From Saturnia japonica (taxonomy: Eukaryota; Arthropoda; Insecta; Lepidoptera; Saturniidae): a stretch of DNA of 64,000 nt. Location of the stretch: contig CM065322.1 of NCBI GenBank assembly GCA_033032175.1, positions 6,448,001-6,512,000 of the forward strand, given 5' to 3'. Shown one piece after another: positions 9,896-22,085 of the stretch. The position numbers were made by a program, and so were the translations under genes. The notes under the pieces were generated by a model that was not told where the DNA came from, did no database searches, and saw only the letters and a list, made by a program, of their open reading frames with translations. Numbering within the stretch: the stretch's first letter is position 1; every line of letters begins with the position of its first letter.

Positions 9896-12643
9896 CGTAA
9901 TTAGGAATAGATTATGCCAATTATCCCACCAAAAACTTGACGAATAGTAATGAATTTCACATATAATTCCTTTAAATATATATTACATAGGTATGTTGTT
10001 AGTGTAGTATGTAGTCGTAAAGGTTACGAGGTCCGATGTAAAATGCTGTTAAGCATCCACTACATTGAATAGAAAGTCTTTAAACTAGTCAGCAGCTGAG
10101 ATACAAGGTACCGAGTTCACAATTTTGCGTGAATTTACTTTTTCTGCAGTACGGTCAACATAAATAAATTGCTAACTAAGACATCGGGACATTCGATTTT
10201 ATAGCATAGTCGCCGGTGCGCGCTTTCTTGTGAATATATTTACTTGTAAATCTCATGTAAGGTACCATACCAAAGTATATTTACTTTATGTTGATTTTAT
10301 TTTATTAATATACAAATAACTATTGAAAATGCAGTTTGGCAATATAATCCAGCTGTTGCTGCCTTATTCGAATTTTTTGAATCAAGCTTACTGATAGTTT
10401 GCTCGGAAGCTGCTCTGTTGAACGAAGGTTTGCTTCAGGTTTGGGTGAAATAAATCGAGATACATCTATATCATATTTACGTGGTATTTTCTAATATTCA
10501 ATTCGTTTTGCTGTAAAACTGATGCTGAGAACAATCGTCGCGCTCAGGTTGCAATGCTTATGGGTAGTTTGCATTTTAAGCTTAGAGTATTCATCTTTGA
10601 ACACCTCATCATTTACCAACAGATGTCATTGTGGTAAAATGCTAGCATATAACAAGATAAAAATAATGGGGAAAAAAGTTAAATAAGATAAAATAAAATA
10701 CTTTTGTTCGCTCCATGTTACTGGGAACTTTTACGAAAGAAAACATAGTTTTGTCAAGGTAATATTTATTTAAGCAGATAAATTTTATATTTATATTAAA
10801 ACCTTTAGATTAACATAAAACATGTGTTTAAATAAGCCGAGCGACCACCCTGGTGACGCAACAGCTATACATGTTAATGGTTTTTTTATAATAACAAAAT
10901 TATTCGAATAATGAAAGTTGAAAAAAGTAGACACAGCATTTACGAAATACATGACAGTTTTCTTTTTCTTTTTTCTCAGAATTTTCTTCTGAGCCGATGA
11001 AACCTATAAACTGCACAGCATCATAAAAGTAGAGAGATACACTTCTATAATTCACATACCTATAGCATTGTGTGTACAAACATTATTTGCGCTCACTTCT
11101 TACAAATTATGACATTGTGGCCGCACAAAGGGCATAGGATATTAACAGTCCCTTTAAGGTCATCCTTTTATCCTTCCAAACATTAATTATAACACCTCTT
11201 TAAGTTTAAATTTATCGCGTTGTTTTGTTACTCATTACTTCGTTTATGTTGGACTTATTTTTTTAGTTATCTCCTTTGTACGGTTCGACCGATATTGGGT
11301 GTTTATGTGGTTATAATTTATTGCCGAAGGCGGTGTTTTTATGGTCTGTAGCCTTTAAAGGCACGTGGGGGATTTATGTTGCAACGTTTCAATCTGGGCG
11401 ATCTTATGGTTTTGTGGTAATTTTTTTATTAGCTCGATCTACAATTTGTTTGGATTTTGCGGCTAACAACTATTTTATTGTTATTTTTTGAATGATAACA
11501 GCTGTTTACTTCTCTTCTTTTATATCTTTAGCCTGAATAACTCTTTGTATAACATTAATAAAAACTATAACGAATGTAACAATAACAAATTACATGTCAT
11601 ATAAGCTATAAAATTTATAACTTTATTTTTTTTATTTTATTTTTTATTTTTGCTTTATCTCTTAGTTCCAAATTATGACATTTATTGTAATTAGAGTGAG
11701 AGAAATAATCGACGAACGGACGTAAACAACGCGGCAACGCAAATATCAAAAACTTAAGAATTACTGTTTATACGTTTTTACTGAAACTGTGGAATGTATG
11801 TGAACTCTATTTTTTGGTCTGTGATCTGGACGTGCGTCCAGTACACATACAATACGAGCGCATAAAAAAAAATGAGAAAAAAAAAAACAAAAAATATTAG
11901 GTTGGTACTAAGAGATTATTAGCTGCAACATTGTAGTCGTTTATAATGATCAACAATTATCACCAATTTACCGGTCATCGAAATATTTCGCATTAATTTG
12001 CATTTATTTTAGATTCATTCGTTACATATATTCGTTTCATTTTTTTACTACTATTTCACTTAAATAACTGTACATTTAGTACTAAAGATACTAAAGAAAT
12101 ATGTATATCACTTTAACTTTGAAAATCGATATGTGTATTCAATTTTGATTCGCAAAAGCTACGTTTCATACCACTAAACTGTTTTCCTTTACTACTAAAG
12201 TTTCAATCGCCTGTTCTTACGTAGAAGCACGTCACAGGTATTTCCGTATTTTTTCCTGTTTGTTATGTTATTTCCAAAGACACTGTTTATTCAAATAATA
12301 AGAAAAATCCTATCTGTGTGTTGCAGTGAAACAACACAACATTATATTAAAGATAATTTATTCATTAACATTGGTTTTCCTCTATTTGGAAAAACATTGT
12401 TAAAGTTATTATATCCATACATTTCTTAGATGTCGTGAGTAAACCTATTAATTATACGAGTAAGGTACATACAATACGTACTTCATTGTAATTATATCAT
12501 TGTAATGATGTTATTGCTATTTACAAGTGGCTTTATTTTTTATTTTGAAACGTTACAAATAACATGTTAAAAAAATATTTTAAATACTGTGATTGTAGGA
12601 TACGCAAAAGGTGGAGTTTCTGACCAACAAACTAGGTACAAGT
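9896..12643. other. 2.7 kb of non-coding DNA
   Basis: No exon or element is firmly recognised. A 71-codon hydrophobic frame at 11276-11491 has no known domain, and its GC-richer body could be an old repeat. A perfect 7-bp palindrome around TG, CTGGACG/CGTCCAG, is at 11826-11841. Poly-A and poly-T runs are frequent at 11620-11660 and 11865-11900. Confidence 0.45.
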
Positions 12644-12830
12644 AAATCAGCTTGGGGACGTTTTTGCGTTTGTAGTAGTGTAATACAAATAACTAAACCG
12701 CAATAAACCAGTTTGCTCTAGCTACCACGTGCCTCGCACTCTAACTTTAAACCTTAGATTAGAAGAACAAACGTACACTATATATATATAAGTACACTAC
12801 TATAAACGCAGAAACGTCTTCAAGTGATTT
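12644..12830. mobile_element. Foldback (MITE-like) element
   Basis: Left arm 12644-12682 and right arm 12793-12830 are inverted near-copies of about 39 bp. On the left: GACGTTTTTGCGTTTGTAG, then TAGTGTA. On the right: TACACTACTATAAACGC, then GAAACGTC. The spacer is about 110 bp and includes a (TA)n run at 12780-12790. No coding capacity. Target-site duplication not evident, so the superfamily is unknown. Confidence 0.6.
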
Positions 12831-13342
12831 GACAGAATGTATCAGTATCTTGTAAGTCAGTGATCTTCTATGCAACCATGGAACATACAAATTTGAAAAC
12901 CAAAAAGCACACAAGTGCCTTTATGATTAATAGGTTTTTTGCGCTACACCTATTGTAAAATGGTTGGGCTAATTGAGGAACCTTCTTGAGCGTAAGTATA
13001 GCGAGTGATCCAAATTTTACTCCATGCCGATGAATGTTATAATAACATAGAGAACAAAAAAAGAATCATTCGCTTTTCAATATAAAAAAAAATCTAAGTA
13101 GGAAACAATGACTAAATTTACGTCATCATTCTACTCAGGAGCCTCTTCATTTAGTTATATTGTATTGTGTGATGACAAGGGAACAAACAAATGCTAATAA
13201 ATTAGCGATTCCGAAGGCTTCGGCTCCATTAATCAATTGAGCGCACGCATGATCTTCAATGCTGGACATTAATGGGTTATCAATTATAGTTTATAATATG
13301 TACTGGATAGCTCTTATATTTTTTTTGTGTTGTTACAACTGT
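12831..13342. other. AT-rich non-coding DNA
   Basis: No supported feature. A small hairpin CCGAAGGCTTCGG lies near 13210. Confidence 0.45.
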
Positions 13343-13660
13343 TCATGGTTTGACAGATGCTTTGCTACTTCCACTATATGACTGTATTTTGTTACTACTA
13401 CTAGTGATTGCTAAATGATAGAGCGCACGAAAATAGCTGGATGAACCTGAGTTAGAATCCCTACAATGAGCCTGAGCTTTCCATGAAAGAAAACATCGTG
13501 ATGAAAATATAGCATGGTGAATGGGCATTTTCTAATGCCCGCTTGAATCTCCACTCTCAATTTGAAAATCAGTTACCAAACACCTGTAGGTGTGTTCCGA
13601 TAGCTGTACTTGAGAGTCAGTTCCCCCACTAGACTATGCTTGCTATCATCTTAAAATTAT
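13343..13660 (+). mobile_element. SINE-A copy
   Basis: Shares with 37661-37970 the order GATGAAAATATAGCATGGTG, then TTGAAAATC near a CACCTGTAGG block, then ACTTGAGAGTCAGTTC and the end block CTATGCTTGCTATCATC. The tRNA-like head is degraded; GAGTTAGAATCC may be the B-box remnant. No coding capacity; such elements rely on LINE reverse transcriptase. Confidence 0.6.
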
Positions 13661-14459
13661 ATGCCGCTGAAAGTGTTTAATATTATTGGAATTAGTAAAA
13701 TTATAGATAATAAAGATAGGATATAGTAAAATTCATTGTTTATTATCCTAAATAATTATTCCAAGACGTATCCAGTAATAAGCTAATCCAAGCACATGAA
13801 TAAGCATTTTATAGCGAGAAAATGTTAATAGAAGAATACAATAGATTTGTGCGGATATTAGTTACCGATTGATATCGCTTTGAATAATTATTGATCCTAG
13901 TTTGAAACTGTTATTTTAACCTTATAAAATAATCAACTATGATTCCATGATTTAAATGGATATCGTTGAGCACTGGTACCTACTGGGTACCTAGAACATG
14001 ATAATGACGCCATTTACAAAAATAAATGCATTTATAACGGAATTGCTAGTATTTCTAGTTTATTATCCAGATATGTTTATATACATTTCAGCATATCGTT
14101 TGAGTATTTCATTAGTAAAGTAATTATTATTTTTTTGTCTTTACATTTTAAAGTATAATCGAACTACATTATATAAATTAGGCCAGAGAAGGGAAAAATA
14201 TGTTTTACCCCCGTCAAATTAACAGCAAACAAAAATAGTTTCCCTGGTAACAATTACTAGTTCATCATATTATATTTAAAGAAAAATCGATAATATTATA
14301 CGTTACCATTAATTAGGTAATGAATGAACCATTAGCGTAGAAATAAGGAACGTCTAAATCTAAAACGACTAAATTATGCATTTTTGTTTGTTTAAAATAT
14401 TTAACTATTATTTTGCGACGCATTAAGTTGCAATTTAATTTAAAAAAATATATACCATG
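13661..14459. other. AT-rich non-coding DNA
   Basis: No exon-like frame or repeat recognised. There are several A/T runs. Confidence 0.5.
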
Positions 14460-14710
14460 TTGTAGGTAAGCAAGCGTGCAGGCCGCCTGATTGTAAGTAG
14501 TCACCGTAGTCTATTTACGCTTGCAGTATAAGAAGTATCGCGCGTTCATTACTGACTCATCCAAACTTGTTCACTTCCCTCTTGAAAAACTTCACAACGT
14601 GGTCCCCTAGGAAACCTATGCAGGAAGAGCTCATTAGGTTCTAAACTGTAAGGATGAACTACCAGGAGGTTGATGATAAGCGGTGTGATGGCTTTTTCTT
14701 TTTTTTGTTT
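14460..14710 (+). mobile_element. SINE-B related fragment
   Basis: GCAGGCCGCCTGATTGTAAG, then TAGTCACCGTAGTCTATTTA, matches the head of SINE-B at 42045-42080. The downstream part is different from SINE-B, suggesting another SINE that shares the head, or a later insertion. Confidence 0.5.
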
Positions 14711-15194
14711 TCCCCACACTACTACATGTGACTGCGATGGTGAAATGTAGCCAAATACATCATATCACAAAATATTCGGAACACAACCCACTATAGAAGC
14801 GATAAAATAATACACACGAAAGCGAAGGTTTCACATCTGCCAGACGTTCCATGACGCTTCATATACTCATCATATGTATCGAATATTACAAGATCTTCTA
14901 TCCTGAATGTGAGCACGCTACTACAACTAATTTATTTATGCACTTTCTCTTACAATGTTATAAATAAATAGTTTATAGTACATACGAGTAGATGCATAAA
15001 GCATGTTTACTTCGCGGCGCGTTGTGTGATACGCAACTCGGTAATCTTATCTGTATAATGGTGAAGTGAGGGGAATAATAAATATGGGCTGAGCTGCTAG
15101 CTTAAATAGTGTACTCGTATCTATTTGAGATAATTCTACAGTAGCTTATTTTCTTTTTACATACGATTGTAAGAACTATTGTTTATGTTATTCA
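14711..15194. other. Non-coding DNA
   Basis: No supported feature. A short GC-richer patch at 15010-15070 is unassigned. Confidence 0.4.
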
Positions 15195-15330
15195 TTTAAT
15201 GCTTAGAATAGACAGAATGATGAATATAAGAAAGGTATGGCACAAACAAATTTCTTCGGAGATTCCTCTCCACTTGAAGCAGTCCGACTGGTAAAATGGT
15301 CACGTAAGGTTCTGAGTAGTATTGTTGAGA
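15195..15330 (-). mobile_element. SINE-B fragment, reverse
   Basis: Resembles the 3' half of SINE-B on the minus strand: AAATTTCTTCGGAGATTCC, then a GAAGCAGTCCGACTGGT block, as in 38700-38790. The copy ends before the head. Confidence 0.45.
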
Positions 15331-15714
15331 AAACTATAACTATATCGGATATCCTGGAAGACTGGTAGAGAATGTTTTTTCGAAGAACATCCAATTCTCT
15401 TCACAATTTAATAAATGCTGGTTTTGAAAACGGTCATCTGTTTCGAATATTTATTTTAAGTACCTACATTTTGTTCGGATCGCAACATTACGATTCATGT
15501 CCTATTAGAGGTTAATATCTGACTGTGTTAGCACCTAAACTGAAGTGAAGATGTGGACAAAGGTTATGTCACGCTAAGTCTAGAGAAATATTTAATTGCG
15601 CAGTGGTAGCAATAGTTGAGCCGTGAAGTTGCGAGTTCGATCTTATATGTGATAAGTACAATAAAATTGTCAGTTGTGCGTCTGGTTCTTATATATCTAT
15701 ATAAGTACTTATAT
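15331..15714. other. Non-coding DNA
   Basis: Nothing recognised. Confidence 0.4.
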
Positions 15715-15950
15715 TCATTATTTAGATAAAAAATATATCGCATCATAGTTATATTTCCATCCATCCATTCAGCCAAAAGACGTCCAATGCTTGCAACCTT
15801 TGTGGCGGGTCTGCCCACGATGCATATCTCGGTACGTGGCTGACACTCGAGGACTCTACGGTCCCATCGACTACGTTCTACGAGCGATGTTCTGAAAGTG
15901 ACTTTAGTTCTTCTGCGGATCTCCATATTTCTGATTCAATCACGCAGAGA
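15715..15950 (-). pseudogene. RTE-like LINE, C-terminal fragment and 3' end
   Basis: On the minus strand the frame reads SRWDRRVLECQPRT...VGRPATK, the W-x-x-RVL-x-W-x-PR...GRP motif that follows the reverse transcriptase domain in RTE-like and related LINE proteins. Here the usual W after VLE is C. The adjoining plus-strand CCATCCATTCAGCCAAAAGA, then CGTCCAATGC, is a sequence I know from LINE-derived lepidopteran repeats. Only this small piece remains; no reverse transcriptase catalytic motif is present. The clade is an inference from a short match. Confidence 0.6.
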
Positions 15951-17199
15951 AACTCCGAAAATAACCCTCTCCATTGCCCTTTGAATAACTTTATAGAAGA
16001 TATTATATCTTATAGAAAAGCTCAAGGTACTTCCATAGATGATATTATTTAGCTATAGCAGACCACCAGCACCGGTACGGTAGCCCGGGACCGCCAGTTC
16101 GTTCCCGGTCCACGATGCGCATAAATATTGTTTCGCCTACAACAATCCCGATCATTTTTGTCTTAATGTCATGAAACATATTTATTGAATGCATGCTACC
16201 ATTGTTGTATGGGCATGCCCCTTGAACATGGCAAAAATGTAAGTAATAAAGTTATAGAGTTTATGGTTAAAGGTATTATTGAACGTTGGAATGGGCTTTC
16301 CGTTAAGAAATTGAATTTTATCCGAAGTTTTTGTGAATTGCTAGTTTGAAAATCACAGTTGCAAAGTTAATGTGTATTTTTCTTTCATATTTGCACCCTT
16401 ATTTAAGTTTACTCATAAAGTTAACTTATTTGAAATTAATTTGAAAATTAAAATTTAATAGATTAAGATTTTGTATCGGTATTCTGGTTTTCAAATCTAT
16501 TTTTAGTTTAGCGTTTTGAGTCCAAAAAAAACAAGTCAGTCCCATCAAAACCTAAATTTTGCATTTGCATAACTACCTTACTATTAATAATTATTGTACT
16601 GTATAATGAAATTGTGAACTTAAATTTTCGATTGAATTTCTTAAACATTTAATGACCGTGAGGAATCTTATTTGTTTTAACTTAAGATTTTACTTTTTCA
16701 AAGGGGTTTAACCTCATAAAAAGGATATCGGTATTATCTTGAGCAAATAAAGAGTAACTGAAAATAATATTAATTGCAGAAATAACAACGACAATTTTAT
16801 TAGTAATGATATTTATATTATATAATACTATATACATATAATTAAAATTAATGATTCATACATCATTTTAAAGCTTATATTCCACGTTAATGAACGATGA
16901 TGAAACACATACCAATAGATTAAAATTAATGTTTTCGTATAATAAATTGACTAAAATACCCACTAACCTGCATCCCTATCTCTATATATTATTTTTCAAA
17001 AGTGTTTAAAGAAAAATTATTAAAAGATGGTATAATACCTAATGATAATATTATATCCATATAACACGTATGAAACGTCATCTATCAATAATTTGTTTAC
17101 CTAATATGACATCTGTTAGATTATTTATAGTATATAATGTGCAAAAAATTTTACAGAGATAAAAGTATTTCAAGTATTAGTTCAGGCTATAAGCTATCT
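15951..17199. other. AT-rich non-coding DNA
   Basis: No exon or repeat is recognised. The short frames are uninformative. Confidence 0.5.
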
Positions 17200-17290
17200 G
17201 CGTGTCATATTTCATCCAAATCTGTTAAGCTGTTTTGCGTGATTAAGTAACAAACAAACAAACTCACTTTTTCATTTATAATACTAGTTA
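17200..17290 (-). repeat. R3 dispersed-repeat end
   Basis: Contains CGTGTCATATTTCATCCAAA, then TGTTTTGCGTGATTAAG and AACAAACAAACAAAC. This is the reverse orientation of the repeat head at 29005-29120 (GTTTGTTACTCAATCACGC). Such blocks are ubiquitous in Lepidoptera; the element class is uncertain. Confidence 0.5.
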
Positions 17291-17384
17291 GGATTAGGAT
17301 TAAAGGGATTTTAGCTTTAAGTCGTATAATAATGTTTTTAATTTAAAAAAAAAACACTTTATAAGTTGTAGCGTTTGGTCATAA

Positions 17385-17505
17385 TCTCACCTGACGTTAA
17401 GTGACGATGTGGCTCAAGATAGTAACACGCTGAGCCTATTGGAAGAACTGGCTCTCAAGTGCAGCTGCCGGAACATACCTACAAGTGCTTAGCGGGAGGT
17501 CGATA
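17385..17505 (-). mobile_element. SINE-A fragment, reverse
   Basis: TCTCACCTGACGTTAAGTGA is the reverse of the SINE-A 3' end (CACATCAGGTGAGAT at 37931). It is followed by ACACGCTGAGCCTATT and CTCTCAAGTGCAGCTGCCGG, matching the reversed SINE-A body. Confidence 0.6.
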
Positions 17506-17584
17506 TGTGCTGTTTTATAAACTATTTTTGAAACTTAGCATAGTAAGCAAGGTAAGTTCACACATAACTTGGTTACTTGTTGTT

Positions 17585-17640
17585 AAGTGTATACTTAACA
17601 TCAGGTAAGATTATGTTAAAACTATAAAGTCTCATAAAGA
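17585..17640 (+). mobile_element. SINE-A 3' end fragment
   Basis: ACTTAACATCAGGTAAGATT, then ATGTTAAAACTATAAAG, matches the 3' end of SINE-A in plus orientation, so two opposed SINE-A pieces lie within 250 bases. Confidence 0.5.
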
Positions 17641-17670
17641 AAATACTATACCTATAACATTTAAAACCTA

Positions 17671-17919
17671 ATGAATCCTAAACGTGATAGGGTCAGAAGA
17701 TGTTTAGATGAGTTTAGATTATCTGTACAAAAGCTTATAAGTGATTGTAAAGGCTGTATGTTTGAACATAGTAATTCCGTTTATCGCATGAATATCCATG
17801 CACCCTCATTTTCTCTTCTACAACGAGTTGATAAGATAAAATTACTGAAATTATTGCAAAGTAAGTACCACCTACGGATGAAAGTGTGTCGTGTGAATGA
17901 AAAATACGGATGCAAATAA
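17671..17919 (+). CDS. Hypothetical 82-codon open frame, possibly an exon
   Basis: Begins MNPKRDRVRRCLDEF and contains a C-K-G-C pair and a basic, leucine-rich end. I recognise no domain. A consensus donor GTAAGT lies inside the frame at about 17861, after LLKLLQ, so it could be a 5' coding exon of about 63 codons instead of a complete gene. There is no supporting downstream exon, and it begins directly after a SINE-A fragment, so a chance open frame is quite possible. Confidence 0.2.
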   Translation: MNPKRDRVRRCLDEFRLSVQKLISDCKGCMFEHSNSVYRMNIHAPSFSLLQRVDKIKLLKLLQSKYHLRMKVCRVNEKYGCK

Positions 17920-18479
17920 CATCCGACTAATTAATGTTCAAAGCTTATAAATAAATGTTTTTTGTAGTTTAAAAAACTTATAATTTTATAATGCATGTTA
18001 ATTTATATAAATTATTTTTCTGCGTATTATTATAGTGAAGCTAAGAATACGAAATAATTGGATATTTTTATTGAGTTAGTTTTAGAGTGTAATTGTAATA
18101 CTTATATATCGTATCGCATCGCATTACTAATGAAATGATACGCTCAAAAGATGAAGATCCATTCAAAAGAGGATGCTATCTACTTTTAAAGATATACTAC
18201 TCTAATATGGATGAATAGTATTTATGAGTGTTACAATAATGATAAAACAAGATATATGGTAGTAGAATGTGGTATTAGAAACTAACTGGAGCCGACAAAG
18301 CTTAAGTTAAAGTACCAAATGAAATCAAAAATATTATGAAAAAGAAGAGTAATCGTTATAGGGCCAGAGAGAGGGCTATAAAGAGATTAATGAGTGTAAG
18401 AGAAACAAAATTGTTGTTGTTTATCCAGTGGGGAAACGACATGAGGAAGGACTATTTGATATATGATAAGTTTTTTTTC
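17920..18479. other. Non-coding DNA, possible old retroelement
   Basis: The plus strand has a short basic open stretch near 18318-18420 (IKNIMKKKSNRYRARERA) with stops on both sides. It might be a decayed retroelement segment, but no motif confirms that. Confidence 0.3.
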
Positions 18480-18489
18480 CCTTATACAA

Positions 18490-18720
18490 ACTAAGGTGGC
18501 AAAAAAGCATAAAGCACACCTAATAGTAAGCGGCTACTATAGCCTACGGACGCTTGTAATACCTTTGTTGTCACTGACGACTTGAAACCCGTATTAGCGG
18601 AGGAACACAACACAAGATTATTTGGATGCGATCTTTAGTAAGGTGGAGGTATTCCGCCAATCAGACAGAAGACAAGAAAATAATCCCCAAAGAAATTTCT
18701 CCGTAAACTACATCTCTTAA
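18490..18720 (+). mobile_element. SINE-B copy
   Basis: Runs through GGCAAAAAAGCATAAAGC, TAGTAAGCGGCTACTATAGC, GGAACACAACACAAGATT, GGTGGAGGTATTCCGCC and AAAGAAATTTCTCCG, the same block order as the copy at 42010-42280. Non-coding. Confidence 0.65.
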
Positions 18721-19071
18721 TAATTTCCTGTTACAATGTTTTAAGGGTGATAAATTCTACAAATTTTTAAACATTTATTTAATTGGCTACAATATATTTA
18801 CAGCATTTAAACATATTGTTCGATAAATTACCTGCCCGTATATTTTTACATAAAAAGTGGCGTTAGCGGCTCGTATGGCTAAATTGTTAACTTTAAATAA
18901 CATGGCTATTGAAAATTTTAAACAAGGTACTTAGTTTAAACGGTTATAAGGTCGGTGTTAGTTAACATGCTTATATTATATAAAGAAAACATTGTTTTAT
19001 GAGAATTTTTTTACAGAATATCCTTATTATAATTGCGCTTTCGATTATCGGTTCTTTGACTTATTATATAC
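18721..19071. other. AT-rich non-coding DNA
   Basis: Nothing recognised. Confidence 0.4.
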
Positions 19072-19272
19072 TAGCTGAGCTCCATGGTTTATTTGCTTTG
19101 TTCGTGTTAAATTTATTTCAGCAACTCTCCCATCGCTAATGCAATCGTTTAGCCTATCGTTATTACTTCCCGTATTTGCCTACAGCTTGCCACATTGTTT
19201 GACTTTCATGGTTACTGCTCCACTCCTTAGAGTCATAGCGTGAAGTTATATAGCCTAATGACCTTATAAAGA
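19072..19272 (-). mobile_element. H2 Helitron-like fragment, reverse
   Basis: Starts CTAGCTGAGCTCCATGG, the reversed CTAG end of H2, and ends in GCGTGAAGTTATATAGCC, the reversed internal block seen at 2040-2055. It stops where R1 begins at about 19275, so one element probably interrupted the other. Confidence 0.6.
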
Positions 19273-19274
19273 AT

Positions 19275-19425
19275 GCCGCTTGGTAGTTGGTAGGACATCA
19301 TAGTTATGTTCGACCGAACAGCGATCACCATACGCATGGTGATAAACCCATAATTCTCTTTTGGTTTGTCACGTTTTGGGATCGGCCAATATATATACAG
19401 CTGATAGCATGACAAGCGGCAACTA
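19275..19425 (-). repeat. R1 dispersed repeat, reverse
   Basis: GATCACCATACGCATGGTGA, then TTGGTTTGTCACGTTTTGGG and ATCGGCCA, matches R1 on the minus strand; the derived peptide contains PIPKRDKP as in other copies. Confidence 0.6.
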
Positions 19426-19734
19426 GCAATGTATTATATTTTTTATTACACTTGGACTTAAACATTATCATAATATGCAGGCTACCTTTGGGTGTAACCC
19501 CCTAAATAAAATGACGTTGACATGTTACTATAAGTTCTTGTTAGAAATTATTGTTTCCTCGATAAGTAACGGCATAAAATACCTTAATAAAGTGGCAAAT
19601 CAACTAAAAAAACACTATATACGTACGTACAAAACAACTTATGTACCTGCATTTCCCGTGAATCAATAACGGTATGCCATAAGGATATCATAAACATTTT
19701 TTACAGTAACACACCATATGGTCGATTTGACTTG
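19426..19734. other. Non-coding DNA
   Basis: A 64-codon frame at 19475-19669 has no recognisable domain. Nothing else is supported. Confidence 0.4.
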
Positions 19735-19885
19735 TTGACGAGCTGAACCGGGAATCGAAGGCGGGCATCCTCGTTACTAGTCGTCTAATGAGTAGTCTGG
19801 CACTTCATTAGACCGGCAAAAACGACGCCGACGCGACGACGTCCGCAGCTCGCATCGCGTCTATGCATCTTGTATGAGACTGTCG
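19735..19885. promoter_or_regulatory. CpG-rich patch, possible regulatory DNA
   Basis: A roughly 150-bp island of GC- and CpG-rich sequence (AACGACGCCGACGCGACGAC, then GTCCGCAGCTCGCATCGCG) in very AT-rich surroundings. There is no ORF or splice pair. It may be a conserved regulatory element or a GC-rich repeat remnant. Confidence 0.25.
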
Positions 19886-20734
19886 CGAAGTGGGTTATTC
19901 AGCAAATAAATCCAATATCACGTCCCTTCTATGGATATGTCAAAAAAACCACAGTCTTAATATTTTTTTAATATAATATCACACTAAGAGCAGTACATAC
20001 TGGTTTATAATGTTAAAATATTATTCAAGTTATCTTATTGTTAAGAAGTAATATTTAACTACAACTATTATGATAATTATTAATTAATTCATTTACTATT
20101 ATTCTTATTTATTATAGGGAACTTGAGGAGTTAGATTAGCAGGTTGTGGATTTGTCCTGAGAAGGGGATGCATGATAATATATGCTATACATATATTATT
20201 AGAGGAATTCTGAAGAAGGTATAATATTATTCTAGGAATGATTTCTTTATAAGTATGTGAATATTGACATAACAGTTGGTAGTGGAGAGTGAAACAAGAC
20301 TGTGGATCAGGGTGAACTGAAGAAGAGTGCCGGCCCTACTAAGGTAGTACAAGAAGAGGAAGATTATAGTATGTAAGCATTTTGTGTGCGTTTGTTAATG
20401 ATTCTTTAACTTCTGAATGACTTGACTAACCGAGCTCATATTCACATAATATATTTCTTTTATCGAGATTATGGTTTATAGATATATTAGGATTCGATAG
20501 TTGGAGATATAATCGAGCTATTAACTACCAGAAAGAATATAACTACGTCTGCCAGCCCTGCTAGCTTAAATTTATATATTTATAAAGTTCAAATAGACTT
20601 GGAAATAAGTTATATTAAAAAAAAAAAGTTACTTTAGTTTAAAGCTTAAATCTGTAACTCATACTTAGTTAAAATACAAAGTTAAATAGTTATTTATTAC
20701 AAAGTAGTTAAAAGTTAAATACATAATTTCATTT
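19886..20734. other. Non-coding DNA
   Basis: AT-rich. A purine-rich portion at 20110-20370 may be an old transposon, but no motif is readable. Confidence 0.4.
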
Positions 20735-20885
20735 TATAACAGAGGTATTGCACAGAGAAATCTTTTAGGAGATTGTTCTCTATTTGGGGCAGCCCGACTA
20801 CCCTCCACTCTATAGAAAACTTTGTGTTGTGTTCCTCCTACTGAGAGTTCGGTTTCCAAAGCTCCTTTATTTGAAAGTTATTTAG
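20735..20885 (-). mobile_element. SINE-B fragment, reverse
   Basis: GCAGCCCGACTACCCTCCAC, then TTGTGTTGTGTTCCTCC, matches the reversed 3' half of SINE-B. Confidence 0.5.
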
Positions 20886-22085
20886 ATTTTAATATCATAA
20901 TTGTTATGTTAATCTGCAAATACTATGGGAAAATTATAAGGAATATTTATTATGATTATTAATATATTTACACTATATATTCTTGGAACTTTATAATTAC
21001 AGGGTTAACAACTCTTCTTTGGGTAAACAGATTTATGTTACAAACTTCTTCTGAATTTTTGCCTAATAAATAAAATAAAACTAGTCAAATAAGGCTTTCA
21101 GCATAACCCTACTTCGGTGTGAGCCAGTTAGTTCCTAGACGATGTATTGCGTATTGTGGGTCTACAAATTGATTGGACGCGTTACAGAAGATGCCGCCTC
21201 TGCGCTCGTCACTTCGTCACACCATACGCGTAAAATTTAACAATCTTAGTTGCTGAATTTCATAGTCAATATGCTACCTTATTACTAATATATTAAGTTT
21301 ACTATCCCAAAACCGAATGCTTTTTAACACGACAGAGTTACAATGTTAAAGTTGTTATGCGTGGTAGGACTTTTTGAATAAAACTATACTTCGAATACAC
21401 TAGTTCTCGTCAGAGTGAAAGTAAAATTTGCTTTGTTTTCGCCTGTCAATTCAAATGTTAGGAATTATTGTCTATGTTTAGTGATTTATTATTATTAAAC
21501 ACACACAAGCTCTAGAAGCTCTACACCAATGGAAGCTCGAAGCAGAATATGGCTAGAAACACTAACAAAATCACCAGTATATGTAGAACTCGCAGAAGAG
21601 TTACTATTTGGAAATAAACTATCATGGTTCATTTAGAAATCATTGTAATTAATGATAGATGTTTTCAAACTGAAATTGGCCGCTGCAAGTACAATATTGT
21701 TAAATGAGGTTTTAGACAGCAAAACTAGGCTCTATACGACTGCGGTGAGATCCAATTCATGCTACATATCGTCTCGTCCTCTATATGTTTTTATTGTATT
21801 GACCTATCGGTAGATTTTTAAACTCTCAGAAGGTAGCTGAATATTAGTAAAAGCATAGATGTATTATATCTATGAGTAAAAGTCAATTTAATAGAATCAT
21901 TGACACGAAAGAAGTACAAGAAATTACATAAAAGTATCTTAATAGACACGAAGTTCTATACCTAGTGAAAAGGTGATTATTAAGTAAAATACAATTAACA
22001 TCAAATAATTCCAGGCACGTAAGATGTGAGTGAAATTCTTTCTTTACAAATTTAAACAAAGTTATCAAGAAAATACTCATTTAAC
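20886..22085. other. AT-rich non-coding DNA
   Basis: No exon or repeat recognised. The GC-richer stretch at 21110-21235 is unassigned. Confidence 0.45.

Noticed and set aside
11276..11491. 71-codon hydrophobic frame as a membrane protein or a mitochondrial insertion
   Set aside because: No match to any mitochondrial protein that I know, and no splice or start context; left as unassigned sequence.
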